DNA of 64,000 nucleotides from Verrucomicrobiota bacterium (GCA_023426435.1 JAFAAS010000185.1:1-64000), one strand, 5' to 3'. Counted from the first letter of the stretch, positions 29,801 to 36,754 are shown. Made by a program: numbers and translations. The notes: generated by a model from the letters alone, not told the origin.

Positions 29801-31392
29801 CGCTCGGTGCGATCGATGGCGGCGGCGGAACGGATGTGCCCGTCACCGGCGTGAGTGTGTCGCCTGACGAAGTGACGCTCGAAGTCGGACAGACGGAGCA
29901 ACTCGCGGCCACGATCGAACCGGTCGATGCGGACAACACCAACGTGACCTGGACGACGAGCGACGCGGCGATCGCGACGGTCGACGAATCAGGGCTCGTG
30001 ACGGCGATTGCTCCGGGCGAAACGACGATCACGGTGACGACCGAGGATGGCAGCTTCACGGCCACGAGTGTGGTGACGGTGGTGCTCCTGCCGGGATCGG
30101 TGCCGGAGATTGCGACGACGGCGTTGCCGCCGGGCGAAGTGGGTGTGCTGTATTCGCAGCAACTCGCGGCGACGGGTGGCGACGGTGAGCTCGTGTGGAG
30201 TCTCGCGTCGGGAAGTCTGCCGGAAGGCTTGGGGCTCTCGGCGGGCGGCCTGATCTCGGGCACGCCGACCGCGGCGGGCACGAGCAGCTTTGTCGTGCGC
30301 GTGGCGGACAGCGATGCGTTCGAAGGCAGCGAAGATGAAGACACGCAGGCGTTCACGCTGACGATCGCGGTGCCTCCGCCGGCGGAGGTGACGGTGACGT
30401 TGGGGAATCTCAAGCAACGCTACGATGGCTTGCCGAAACCGGTGACCGTGACGACCAATCCGGGCAACGTCGACGTGACGGTAACTTACAATGGCAGCAG
30501 TGAGCCGCCGGTGTATCCGGGAATCTACGACGTCGTGGCGACCGTAACCGAGGATGGATACGTCGGCAGTGCCACGGCGCAGTTGGAAATCGGCATCACC
30601 GCGCTGGTTCGTCACGGACTGGCAATGTCGGGCGAGATCGATGGTTCGATGCAAGTGCTGTTGCCGGAATCAACAACGTTGAACGGCGGCGCCTGGATCT
30701 CCGGCGACTTGCTCGTGTCGGGCCGGCCGGGTGTGACCGTGAACGGCAATGCGGCGTATGTGGCGGTGATCGAAGCGAACGGCAGTGCGACACCGACGCA
30801 GCATCGTGTGACGTTGAATGGGAATACGGTGGTGCGCTATGTCGTGCGGCAGGTTGATGCGATCGCGCTCCCGACGGTGGCGGCTCCGCCTTCGCCGAGC
30901 GGCACGCGGAATGTCGCGATCAACCAAGCCGGGCAGAGCATCGGCGATCCCTCGACGCTGCGAAACCTGACGATCAACAGTAAAGGCGGCGATGTGGTGG
31001 TGCCGCCGGGCACGTATGGCGACTTCACCGCGAATGGCGCGAATGCCTTCGTGCTCGGCGTCGCGGGTGCTGAGACGCCAGCGGTCTACAACCTGCAAAA
31101 GCTGACGCTGAACTCGAAGGCGGGGCTGAAGATTGTCGGCCCGGTCGTGTTGAACGTTCGTGAGAACGTGATGTTCAACAGCGCCGACGCGGCGACGCAC
31201 GATCCGGCGTGGCTCACGGTGCGCATCCACAACGGCGGGCTGACGTTGAACGGCGACTCGACCTTGAATGGCAACGTGGAGGCGCCGAGTGGCACGGTGG
31301 TGTTGAACGGATCGAGTGTGATCCGCGGCGACGTCGCGGCGGATCGGTTGACGATCAACAAGCAGGCAGCGCTGCGCGAGCCGGGACTGTAA
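20806..31392 (+). CDS. Giant secreted modular protein with beta-helix and heparinase-like lyase domains, 3528 aa
   Basis: A signal segment (FGVIVLIALAFFSAPRSAQG) precedes a long string of modules. Approximate residues are: putative-Ig (He_PIG) 219-315, PKD 316-415, right-handed beta-helix 418-887, two He_PIG 891-1083 and a lectin-like beta-sandwich 1085-1238. BIG2 domains at 1244, 1488, 1733 and 1977 alternate with three copies of a 150-residue module at 1329, 1576 and 1821. A heparinase II/III-like lyase region covers 2065-2665 (HPFLFFSAKDIPTIRARM, ALVYDWCYDVMT, GGHEGNTYNNYGVEYAL). Then come BIG2 2706, CBM9-like 2795-3003, BIG2 3011, He_PIG 3099, an MBG-like domain 3195-3263 and a C-terminal repetitive domain rich in LNG/VNG/INS motifs. 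The ATG is set by the signal peptide. It is probably an extracellular or surface polysaccharide-degrading protein; the substrate is unknown. Confidence 0.88.
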   Translation: MTWNLARSTPAAAGRRCPRRTDWLLATPFGVIVLIALAFFSAPRSAQGAEASLLSHGDFEPDLATTVVEMPNTYVVGTHATGIWSTRLGTGSQQVAYQDDGAANHFVSVGTSVNQPGIFQVVPWPGHGTAQLSYTYSGPRAIVRIFGAETGDTIAKFSGENSLTLIQQIDNPAATEWTTVTHEVELSGVYDYLVVRFGTAGMAASLYDDIFMTVPVPAPDTAPVIVTESLPATQVGAAYVATLEAEGGNGALTWSVVAGTLPAGLSLSEDGFISGVPTTAGMSSFTVRVVDGDDNVGEADSSTQEYSLLVNVPVPPAASLVVTRTSGVAPLAVSFDATGSTSLLTSRPFHDLHYHWDYGDPDSGAWSTSRKSKNEDLGAIGGHVYETPGVYTATLTVTDSSGASSQATVEITVEDPDVVFAGTNTICISTDGDFTGAPAGSLHVASDSWATIASSLGTGKRVLLKRGNTWVSDGTRITMNFAGPGILGAFGTGPKPIITFAADGTGWTFFMGNGNTPYQFGDFRFMDFEIQGRGFNYSGFHAEGAFNNLTILRVDASEMGVFLNLSPPILRYYNNDNRPGHQLWEGVAVVETKYEKVVGDGGEFNGRHIAYAGMARSLFMGNIWNNAERGEHILRVPFAQRFIVAHNELTNARLTKHLIKMHGGATEDVPGQWVPPGENQTKFVTISDNYFSSRLGDWLVSVGPQNATSAEVTQDIIVERNEAVFGDDNNIAFHMAASSTTVRNNTVIMTGASGSGTIVMFDRRGIEPVPTDNYAYNNSGYSGNTQSFTLASVVASAVNTTVRNNFGRALGSSKTLISGGGTNLVQSNNVITDTPGWVVADPTTAHHFDLVSGSEAIGAGYPVSLLADFEGQPRWPSGGISLGAFESPPTTPDVAPTIVTTALRGGAYGEPYWVTLEGEGGNSRLYWALASGNLPEGLELRSNGQIVGKPTASGSFTFTVSLDDSDGAIGGSDAAERTFTLEIGAEPNSVPRITAANVPAAIVGESYSRALTAVDGNGALTWTLTSGALPAGFNLSSEGVISGTATVTGEYEFTVSVADSDDVLGAADEDTITYTLVVNPSGSVTGYQGATFYNQSFAAQAGQFEATFDVYVPTKPINAPIGLSFGPASSYAQMAAIVSFSADGYLNARDGGAYTYTAPAIYYEAGMKLGYRLVVNISAKKYSVYVSVDGGEEQLLADNFNFRTEQASVAALNNLSVKVDAPVGGWISVTNFAVTPIGEPSVPVTGVSVAPSSASLEIGETAALTATVAPANATNQVISWSSSAPTVASVDQNGLVTAISAGSATITATTLEGNFTASSTVTVVGTSGELSVMIFADAGVHDFGGVTGALDTEIFRSGTASWRITYNADSATSAFNPQGATLKMSDLTPYANSGYFEFWYRSSKAGTMCFQVMDGGAVPVNTTIFQADRVLEATTEWTRVEIPFTGWTQAPSTTASWKLMLRGWIGMNGATVHYDDIRFVGTTPSAVAVTGVSVAPETLALEVGESSALTVTVAPLNATNTLVNWTTSDAAVATVSSSGVVTAVAEGSATITATTEDGGFTATSAVTVTAAEEPGIEVSIYSDAATADVGVPSVGASDTTIFRSGTASWRITYADDWSVSIFHPQGAESSMADLTPYANSGYFEFWYRSSKAGTVQLRVLDAGAANANLFQADIPLVATEVWTRVEVPFTGWTQAPSSSANWRLMLRGWGGIGGGTVHYDDIKFIGDEPVAAPVTGVSVAPSTLELEVGQSSTLTATVAPANAANPAVSWTTSNAAVATVSSSGLVTAIGAGSATITATTEDGGFTATSTVTVSAAQANELELTIFSDAGTHAYGGVTGALDTEIRRSGNASWRITYADDWSTSAFNPLGATASPADLTPYANSGYFEFWYRSSKAGTIRFQVLDVGAVNAALFTVDRAVAATTEWTRIEIPFTGWAQAPSSVTNWRLMLRGYGGMTGATVHYDDIRFVVPSASGEVPALGVSVSPSVTSLEVGQTQQLVATVAPPNATNQDVSWESDNPSVATVSESGLVTAVAVGTATVTVTTDDGGHTAQSTITVVAAEPGRHPFLFFSAKDIPTIRARMDGPEVADRRTRLINRANALLSASPSTDSRTMQGNSGILAFAYIVTGNEAYAQRAIQEALATADLPTWITGHDFNRGADLVSSERSLGTALVYDWCYDVMTPEQRSTLRNALLEKGIAQYNLTVDPTLSPNWYTFDPVNNWRGVCHGGNAVAALVLYYESEEARRAADLARQHLPPTLRSLVLEDSGGHEGNTYNNYGVEYALKGAMAMQRFYGGYEELLEEFAVQKLGNYWSVYLFGPDHRFANISRHNYDWAAGLYSAGGGVEGGPSSQRSTLVDSLVPGGDQLMRWAADNGSQRFYWNAASPFYFLWRRIGAPTTFQQPKPALQDAVLFRGAGHGIFQSDTLWMAYSGGATHNRGDGGAFVLVAKEGGNWERLIHLEPSLNFFESENQSTYLINGVGQRRGLDTLINRAQYQRFGSGDGFHYAASNIKPLYANTALTKLTRHVVMVRGKYVVLLDDLAGSESLNFEARFQTAATNTITVNTEGGKVVGQNLDLHIVSSGFDPFTTGQGQGASAAVRHLRFSRQAEEAALLTVLYPTARGGSAPTVQVTDGVVTITHGGETDEVTFIREGQDWRLSAVNGATADNIPMGQERNIVPYREGRDDTDEVPEWMMEVVGEPIVVPDTGVTVSHGQVSLNVGQTQAITATVAPADATNGSVVWTTSNPAIASVTQTSLSAATIRAVGAGTATITATSGGGFTAHTVVTVNSAAEVIVPYASTAPALDGVIDSGYGGVLGVIAKPAPGEAAPAPSNISASWRAAFTNSDLYIVVDVTDDAWITTEATEWNNDSVELFLDGNNSKNSTSDGLNDIKVAFMPQPDGTVKVQTVVYPPNPAGLDLSGVQAAFTHKTGGGENYSGYVLEIKVPLATLGTVAEEGRKIGIDFQLDDNDTPGARDRYLTWFGSNLNNNPAAYGTVTLGAIDGGGGTDVPVTGVSVSPDEVTLEVGQTEQLAATIEPVDADNTNVTWTTSDAAIATVDESGLVTAIAPGETTITVTTEDGSFTATSVVTVVLLPGSVPEIATTALPPGEVGVLYSQQLAATGGDGELVWSLASGSLPEGLGLSAGGLISGTPTAAGTSSFVVRVADSDAFEGSEDEDTQAFTLTIAVPPPAEVTVTLGNLKQRYDGLPKPVTVTTNPGNVDVTVTYNGSSEPPVYPGIYDVVATVTEDGYVGSATAQLEIGITALVRHGLAMSGEIDGSMQVLLPESTTLNGGAWISGDLLVSGRPGVTVNGNAAYVAVIEANGSATPTQHRVTLNGNTVVRYVVRQVDAIALPTVAAPPSPSGTRNVAINQAGQSIGDPSTLRNLTINSKGGDVVVPPGTYGDFTANGANAFVLGVAGAETPAVYNLQKLTLNSKAGLKIVGPVVLNVRENVMFNSADAATHDPAWLTVRIHNGGLTLNGDSTLNGNVEAPSGTVVLNGSSVIRGDVAADRLTINKQAALREPGL
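24535..26715 (+). repeat. Three tandem ~735-bp coding repeats (BIG2 plus carbohydrate-binding-like module)
   Basis: Within the giant gene, a unit of one BIG2 domain and one 150-residue beta-sandwich-like module occurs three times. The sequence CGTATGCGAA followed by AGCGGATACTTCGA appears at 24971, 25712 and 26444, giving periods of 741 and 732 bases. Each module holds the same landmarks (GTASWRITY or GNASWRITY, YANSGYFEFWYRSSKAGT, EIPFTGW or EVPFTGW, VHYDDI). The DNA similarity suggests recent internal duplication. Confidence 0.9.
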
Positions 31393-31412
31393 GCACGGAC
31401 GTTTGAACAATT

Positions 31413-31449
31413 CGCCCGCGATCGGAAAGCCGGTCGCGGGCGATTTTTT
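31413..31449 (+). terminator. Rho-independent terminator after the giant exoprotein gene
   Basis: The stem CGCCCGCGA with TCGCGGGCG, extended by a partial inner stem around AAAG, is followed by ATTTTTTT. Confidence 0.93.
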
Positions 31450-31487
31450 TGGGAGGCCCGGAGAGTCTCGGAACGGCTCGGCTACTC

Positions 31488-31916
31488 CTAAAGAGGATCG
31501 CCGAAGCGGATGCGTTTCTTGGGACGTTTCCGGCGGGCGTTGGGGACGATGCCGAGACGCGGATCGCGGGAGCGGGCGAGTTGGATGAGGCGGCGGGCGT
31601 CGCGTTCGAACGTCGGTGATGACTCGGAAAGATAGAGCCATTTGCCGAGGACGGGGTGCTGCACGAGCGACGGGAAGTCGGCGAGCAGCGAAGCGTGATG
31701 CTCGTGGGTGGTGCACACGAGGACGCCCTGCCAGGGTTCGTCCTGGGTGGTGAGGACGAGGCGGTGTTTGCCGTCGAGGGTGACGGTGCGCGCGCCGAAC
31801 CACGCTTTGAATTCGAACGTCGGCTCGTTGAGAAGAGGCTCGATCAACCAGGCGAGAGGATGCTCGGCGCGGGCGGCGCGTGTCTGGAAGGCGTTCGCGA
31901 GGCGGGTGGTTTTCAT
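31488..31916 (-). CDS. Hypothetical protein, 142 aa
   Basis: I do not recognise the family. The sequence reads as a small alpha/beta protein (FEFKAWFGARTVTLDGKHRLVLTT, QGVLVCTTHEHHASLLADFP, VLGKWLYLSESS) with a basic C-terminal tail (NARRKRPKKRIRF). There is no signal peptide. The ATG is chosen where the sequence becomes regular; in-frame codons upstream are proline-rich. It is divergent from the DUF72 gene. Confidence 0.62.
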   Translation of the reverse strand: MKTTRLANAFQTRAARAEHPLAWLIEPLLNEPTFEFKAWFGARTVTLDGKHRLVLTTQDEPWQGVLVCTTHEHHASLLADFPSLVQHPVLGKWLYLSESSPTFERDARRLIQLARSRDPRLGIVPNARRKRPKKRIRFGDPL

Positions 31917-32034
31917 GACGGGATCCGGAGACGGAGAAGATGGCCGCAAAAAGGCGCAGAAGGCGCAAGAACGGGCTGGAAGTGGTGAGCGGTGAGCGCG
32001 CTGACTTTGGGCGCGAGTTGGTGTCCAAGGCGGC

Positions 32035-32838
32035 ATGCGCATCGAGGTGGGTTGCTCGGGGTGGTTCTACTCGCACTGGCGGGGCGTGTTTTATCCGCGG
32101 CAGGAAGTGACGACGAAGAACTGGTTTGGCTATTACGCGAACGTGTTTCGGACGGTGGAGTTGAACGCGCCGTTTTATCGCTGGCCGAAACCGGCGACGG
32201 TGCGGCGATGGAAGCGCGAGGCGCCGCCGGGATTTGTTTACACCGTGAAGGTGAATCAGGTCATCACGCACGAGCGGCGGATGGTAAGAACGAAGAAGCT
32301 GGTGCAGTCGTTTTATGAAATCGCGCCGGTGCTGGGGGAGAAGATGGGATGTTTTCTTTTTCAGTTTCCACCGAGCTATCGCTATACGGCCGGGCGGTTG
32401 AAGAGCATTGTGACACAGCTGGATCCGGCGTATCGGAACGTCGTGGAGTTTCGGCACAAGAGCTGGTGGCGGGAGACGGTGTTTCGGGCGTTGCGGGAGC
32501 GCGGGATTGGGTTTTGTGCGGTGAGCGCGCCGCGATTGCCGGAGACCGTGCCGCCCGCACAGCGGCTGTTGTATGTGCGGTTGAGCGGACGCGAACGGTG
32601 GTATCGGCACAACTATTCCCGCGAAGAACTCTCTGTCTGGGCGGAACGGATACACGCATCCGGCGCGGAAGAGGTGTGGGTGTATTTCAACAATGACCGC
32701 AACGGCCATGCGGTCGCGAACGCGCTCGCGTTGAGGCGAATGTTGCGCGCGAGGCGAACGGGAGAAGGCGACGCGCGGCGTTTTCCGGACGCGACGGTTG
32801 CTCAGGACTTGCCGGCCGTGCTGGCGAAGTCGGGGTGA
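32035..32838 (+). CDS. DUF72-family (YecE-like) protein
   Basis: The 267-residue protein has the DUF72 TIM-barrel landmarks: GCSGWFYSHWRGVFYP at the N-terminus, NAPFYRWPKPATVRRW, FLFQFPPSYRY, VVEFRHKSWW and VWVYFNNDRNGHAVANA. The family is widespread and uncharacterised; the fold suggests a phosphate- or nucleotide-related enzyme, but no reaction is established. Its end overlaps the convergent VOC gene by 37 bases. Confidence 0.93.
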   Translation: MRIEVGCSGWFYSHWRGVFYPRQEVTTKNWFGYYANVFRTVELNAPFYRWPKPATVRRWKREAPPGFVYTVKVNQVITHERRMVRTKKLVQSFYEIAPVLGEKMGCFLFQFPPSYRYTAGRLKSIVTQLDPAYRNVVEFRHKSWWRETVFRALRERGIGFCAVSAPRLPETVPPAQRLLYVRLSGRERWYRHNYSREELSVWAERIHASGAEEVWVYFNNDRNGHAVANALALRRMLRARRTGEGDARRFPDATVAQDLPAVLAKSG

Positions 32839-33212
32839 TTGGGTTTGCGCTGGTGAAGGACGACCCAGTTGCCGTCGGGGTCGGCGACGACCGCCATGCG
32901 GCAGGCGGGACTATCCTGCGGTTCCCAGACGAACTTCACCTCGTGTTCGCGGAGTTTCGCGACGTAGCCATCGAGATCGTCGACCTCGAGGGCCGCAGCG
33001 GTTCCGGCGGGGTGGGGCGGCCACAGATCGGGGGCGCTGTTGATGAGCGCGAGACAGTGCGGACCGATGTCGTATTCGACCCATTGTTCGCTGCCGTCTT
33101 TTTCGCCGAAGCCGCGGGATTTCGTGAGACCGAGAAGGCCTTCGTAGAAGCCCTGGGCACGTTTCATGTCGGTGACGGCGTAGCCGGTGAAAGCGATTCC
33201 GGTGATTTTCAT
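32802..33212 (-). CDS. VOC-family glyoxalase/bleomycin-resistance-like protein
   Basis: The 136-residue protein has two VOC half-modules (FTGYAVTDMKRAQGFYEGLLGL, then AALEVDDLDGYVAKLREH) and the closing MAVVADPDGNWVVLHQ strand. Candidate metal ligands such as His and Glu at strand ends are present but no substrate can be named. The ATG gives MKITGIAFTGY, a typical start. The longer in-frame extension upstream is atypical. Confidence 0.87.
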   Translation of the reverse strand: MKITGIAFTGYAVTDMKRAQGFYEGLLGLTKSRGFGEKDGSEQWVEYDIGPHCLALINSAPDLWPPHPAGTAAALEVDDLDGYVAKLREHEVKFVWEPQDSPACRMAVVADPDGNWVVLHQRKPNHPDFASTAGKS

Positions 33213-33384
33213 GGGGTGCGTGGTGTAACGGCTGAGACCGTCGACGAGCGAGAACGTTTCGTGCGTCGAGACGGACGCGGTGAGCGAGACCGAGGAGTTA
33301 CAGAGCGCCTGTAGGTGGATTCCCCAACCCTGGATCCGAACTCCTCGGCGGCACTCCTGAAGCGGTCGGGAATCTATGGGGCGT

Positions 33385-33735
33385 ATGAGCACTTCCGATA
33401 CATCTGTTTCCACTCACACGGCGGATTCGGCGTTCGAACACGAATTTCAGGCCGACGTCGGCCAAGGGATGGCGGCGAGCCGGGATTTTGAAACGCAGCC
33501 ATGGGCAGAGGAGATGGCGGACGAGCGGCCGTGCAACGTCGGGCGGACGGAGCAGACGTTTCGATTGGTGGCCGGTGGGGCGTTGCTCGCGGCCGCGGCG
33601 ATGGCGCCGGTGAGTCGCGGCTGGCGGATCGGGTTCGCGGTGCTGGGCGTGGCGGAGATCGTGACGGGGGCGATGCGTTATTGTCCGGTTAATCAGGCGC
33701 TCGGAATCAATACGTGTCGGGACGAGGATTTTTGA
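33385..33735 (+). CDS. DUF2892-type small inner membrane protein
   Basis: An acidic soluble N-terminus (about 45 residues) precedes ERPCNVGRTEQTFRLVAGG, one helix (ALLAAAAMAPVS), a short turn, and a second helix (IGFAVLGVAEIVTGAMRYCP). It ends GINTC. This is the DUF2892/YgaP-transmembrane pattern; members are found fused to rhodanese or alone. The three cysteines could be redox-active, which is inference. Confidence 0.82.
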   Translation: MSTSDTSVSTHTADSAFEHEFQADVGQGMAASRDFETQPWAEEMADERPCNVGRTEQTFRLVAGGALLAAAAMAPVSRGWRIGFAVLGVAEIVTGAMRYCPVNQALGINTCRDEDF

Positions 33736-33797
33736 GGAGCAGCGATGGTGTTTTAGGTGATCCGCGCTCAGTGTAGAACGGGCGGGCGGGCGACATC

Positions 33798-33818
33798 GCC
33801 TGCAAGCAGGCTCCTACA
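33798..33818. repeat. REP-like GTAG hairpin element
   Basis: The palindrome GCCTGCAAGCAGGC is followed by TCCTACA. Read on the other strand this is GTAGGAG plus a hairpin, the layout of REP elements handled by RAYT transposases in other bacteria. Confidence 0.6.
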
Positions 33819-33836
33819 TCGGAGGATGAGGATTTT

Positions 33837-34031
33837 TCACGGATGGTCGGCGCGGCGGGCGGAGCGATTCTGGCGACGCGAGGCGGCCATGTTGTCAACG
33901 AGATTGGGATAGCGGCGGCCGGCTTTTTTGGCGCGGGCTTTTGCCCAGGAAATGTTCGCGGCGCTGAGTTTCGTTTTCGATTGGGTGGCGGGCTTTTTGT
34001 TTCTCCACGGCGCGGTGCGGGACGTTGTCAT
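33837..34031 (-). CDS. Small conserved-looking protein with GRRYPNLVDNM motif, 64 aa
   Basis: A 64-codon frame begins at an ATG 61 bases after the TPR gene's stop. It encodes a basic helical peptide with NISWAKARAKKAGRRYP followed by NLVDNMAAS. I recall small proteins with a similar AGRPYPNLVDN segment in many bacteria, so the reading frame is probably real, but their function is unknown. It may be translated from the TPR gene's transcript. Confidence 0.55.
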   Translation of the reverse strand: MTTSRTAPWRNKKPATQSKTKLSAANISWAKARAKKAGRRYPNLVDNMAASRRQNRSARRADHP

Positions 34032-34092
34032 GGCGCATAGCGGATGATGGAAGTGACAGAAAGCAACGTCGGGCCGCGGCGGAGACGGAACG

Positions 34093-35742
34093 CTAGCGAG
34101 AGGCGACGCGTTGCAGGTAGGAGCGCGCGTGTTCGACGCGGGCGATGCCGGGGTCGGCGGCGGAGGCGGTTTCGAGCAGCTGGCGGTAGTAGGCGCGGGC
34201 TTGGGCCGTGTTGCCCATGCGCTCGGCGGCGTGGGCGGCGCCGAAGAGGGTGTTGAAACGATTCGGGCTGGCGTTGAGGACGCCTTCGAACGCGGCGAGA
34301 GCTTCGTCGGGGCGATCGGCTTCGAGCAAAAGATCGCCGAGCAGATCGCCGGCGGGAAGCACCTCGCCGGGGGTGACGGCTTCCTTGTCGGTGGTGGCTT
34401 CGATTTCGGCGGCGCGGCGCATGAGCGCGATCGCTGCGTCGGTTTGGTCGGCGCGGAATTGCACCCAGGCGCGGGCGGCGAGGAGTTGGGTTTCGGCTTG
34501 GGCAGACCAATAGCGCGGACGTTTCCCCTGCGAGAGTTTGGCGTGGAGTTGTTCGAGCTCGGAGATTTCGGCGCGGGCGGCGTCGAGTTGATTGCTGCGC
34601 GCGGCGCCGATCGCGCGAGCGAAACGGACGATGCAGTCGCAGTTGAGATAGTCGTCGGTCCATTCGAACGCCGCGGGTTGGTGGAGCGGAAGTTGCGCGG
34701 CGGCGGTCCATTGCTGACGCTCGAGCACGCAACGGGCGGGGACGGCGGCGAACGCGAACGCCATCTGCATGCGCTGCGCGGCGGTGTAGGGGCCGTGGAG
34801 GGCGAGGATTTCGTCGCGGACCCGTTCGGCTTCGCGATACTGGCCGCGTTGGAGATAGGCGTAGGCGAGGTAATCGAGGGCGTGCGGCTGGTGTCCGTTG
34901 AGCGCGCCGGACGCGGCGGCGAGTTTGCGCGCGGCGGCGGCGGAGCGGAGGTTGAACTCGATCGATTTATCCCAGAGACCGCGCCGGGTGTAGATGTGCG
35001 TCGGCATGTGGAGCGCGTGCGGCACATCGGGGGCGATGCCGCCGTAGGTGTCGCAGACCTCGAGCGCGCGATCGGCGAGCAGGGGAAAGTCGTAGGCGTG
35101 GATTTTGTAGTGTTGCGCGCCGGGGTGGTCGGGGATCGCGGCGAGAACTTTTTTGAGATCGGCGGCGGCCTCGAGTTGGAGACGGTGGGATTTGTCCTTC
35201 GGTTGGAAGCGGGCGGGAGCGAGGTGGAACAACGCGCTGAAAGCGAGGGCGTCGAGATCGTCGGGGAAGCGCTCCGCCTGAGCGGTGGCGGCTGTATCGA
35301 GAGCTTGGAGACGCGAGGCGTGGTCGCGAGCAGCGTCGTTGAAGTAGGAACGGAGGGTTTCGACGTAGGCGCTCTCGCGGGGGGATTGCGGCGGACTGGC
35401 GAGTGCGCGCTCGAGGTGGGCGGCGCCGGCGGCGAGATCGGCTTCGGTGGGCGCTTCGGGCCAGAGCGGGTGCAGCAGGGCCATGGCGCGGCCCCAGTGG
35501 GCGAGTGCGCATTGCGGGTCCGCCTCGATGGCGGCGGAGAATTCGCGATCGGCTTCCGCATACATCATGTGGTGCAGAAGCTTCACGCCACGAACGACGT
35601 GAGTGCGGGCGGCGGGTCGGCCGTTGACCTCGAAGCGGATCGTGCCGAGTTGGTCGCCGAGCGAGTCGCTCGAGGTTCCGGTCGAAGGAAGGAGGGTGGC
35701 CGCGAACGCAGCCGTGAAGAAGAACAAGCGAGGCGTGATCAT
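34093..35742 (-). CDS. Secreted tetratricopeptide-repeat protein, 549 aa
   Basis: A signal peptide (LFFFTAAFAATLLPSTG) is followed by helical TPR-type repeats through the whole chain. Examples are HHMMYAEADREFSAAIEADPQCALAHWG, ALDYLAYAYLQRGQYREAERVRDEIL and the C-terminal DEALAAFEGVLNASPNRFNTLFGAAHAAERMG. A conserved middle part (PGAQHYKIHAYDFPLLADRAL, HALHMPTHIYTRRGLWD) is typical of a TPR family often found in soil bacteria. The role is likely protein-protein scaffolding in the periplasm; no enzyme motif is evident. Confidence 0.85.
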   Translation of the reverse strand: MITPRLFFFTAAFAATLLPSTGTSSDSLGDQLGTIRFEVNGRPAARTHVVRGVKLLHHMMYAEADREFSAAIEADPQCALAHWGRAMALLHPLWPEAPTEADLAAGAAHLERALASPPQSPRESAYVETLRSYFNDAARDHASRLQALDTAATAQAERFPDDLDALAFSALFHLAPARFQPKDKSHRLQLEAAADLKKVLAAIPDHPGAQHYKIHAYDFPLLADRALEVCDTYGGIAPDVPHALHMPTHIYTRRGLWDKSIEFNLRSAAAARKLAAASGALNGHQPHALDYLAYAYLQRGQYREAERVRDEILALHGPYTAAQRMQMAFAFAAVPARCVLERQQWTAAAQLPLHQPAAFEWTDDYLNCDCIVRFARAIGAARSNQLDAARAEISELEQLHAKLSQGKRPRYWSAQAETQLLAARAWVQFRADQTDAAIALMRRAAEIEATTDKEAVTPGEVLPAGDLLGDLLLEADRPDEALAAFEGVLNASPNRFNTLFGAAHAAERMGNTAQARAYYRQLLETASAADPGIARVEHARSYLQRVASR

Positions 35743-35935
35743 GGGGAGGAGGGGAGCGATGCCGGCGTGGCCTCGCATTCTTAGAAACGCGTTTTCGCGC
35801 CGCGTGGGGTCACGGAGTTTTTCGGAGCGAGAGGTCCGGGAAACGATGAGGGCGGCGCGTCGTATGAAACGAAGGGGAAGTTAGAACGGAACGCGCGGGG
35901 GCTTGAGAAGCTCTATGGCGGGGAAGGTGGTTGTT

Positions 35936-36754
35936 ATGAAGCGTCGTGCCTGGCTGCCGATTCCCTTGATTGCTGCGGTCGTGTTTGCGGCGTTTCAGTA
36001 TTTCAGCGCCGAGAAGGTGATGAATCCTGAGACGGGGCGGTCGGCGCGGGTGGCGTTGTCGAGCGAGCAGGAGCAGGTGTTGGGGCTGCAAAGCTATCGT
36101 GAAGTTCTCGCGCAGAGTGACGTGGTGGAGAGCGGGCCGGAGCGGGAGATGGTCGCCCGGGTGGCGGATCGGCTGGCGCGCGCGGTGGGAGACGATGCGG
36201 AGGATTTCGACTGGCAGGTGAGCCTCGTGCGCAGCGATCAGGCGAATGCGTTTTGTTTGCCCGGAGGAAAGATCGTGGTGTTCACGGGGATCCTCGAACA
36301 CACGCGGAACGAAGCGGCGCTGGCGGCGGTGATGGGGCACGAGATGGCGCATGCGATCGCACGTCACGGTTCGCAACGCATGTTGCGGACGAGTCTCGCG
36401 CAGACGGTGATGGTGGGTGCGCAGTTTTCGTTTTCGGAGATGGATTTTCAGCAGCGGCAGATGGTGATGGCGGCGTTGGGAGCGGGAGCGCAGTATGGGT
36501 TCATCCTGCCATTCAGCCGCGAGCACGAGAACGAGGCGGACGCGATGGGGCTGATGTATATGGCGCGGGCGGGCTACGATCCGCGCGAAGCGATCGGATT
36601 TTGGGAGCGGATGGAACGCGCGGGTGGAGGACAGCCGCCGGAGTTCATGTCGACGCATCCCTCGCATGCGACGCGCGTGCAACGACTGCAGGAAATGATG
36701 CCGCGGGCGCTGGCGGAGTATGAGCGGCGGGCGGGCGCGATGCTGGCGGAATAG
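35936..36754 (+). CDS. M48-family zinc metalloprotease (BepA/LoiP-type)
   Basis: The 272-residue protein starts with a membrane anchor (LPIPLIAAVVFAAFQYFS) and carries the HEMAH zinc motif at residues 135-139. The third ligand is Glu200 in EHENEADAMG. AFCLPGGKIVVFTGIL and STHPSHATRVQRL are standard M48 segments. Such proteases degrade misassembled outer membrane or periplasmic proteins. The ATG at 35936 has AAGGTGG seven bases upstream and is preferred over an in-frame ATG at 35903. It is divergent from the TPR gene and converges with the MerR-type regulator. Confidence 0.92.
   Translation: MKRRAWLPIPLIAAVVFAAFQYFSAEKVMNPETGRSARVALSSEQEQVLGLQSYREVLAQSDVVESGPEREMVARVADRLARAVGDDAEDFDWQVSLVRSDQANAFCLPGGKIVVFTGILEHTRNEAALAAVMGHEMAHAIARHGSQRMLRTSLAQTVMVGAQFSFSEMDFQQRQMVMAALGAGAQYGFILPFSREHENEADAMGLMYMARAGYDPREAIGFWERMERAGGGQPPEFMSTHPSHATRVQRLQEMMPRALAEYERRAGAMLAE

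Noticed and set aside
30670..32709. 679-codon minus-strand frame across the end of the giant gene
   Set aside because: It crosses a terminator and three well-supported genes and has Arg/Pro-rich, non-homologous content.
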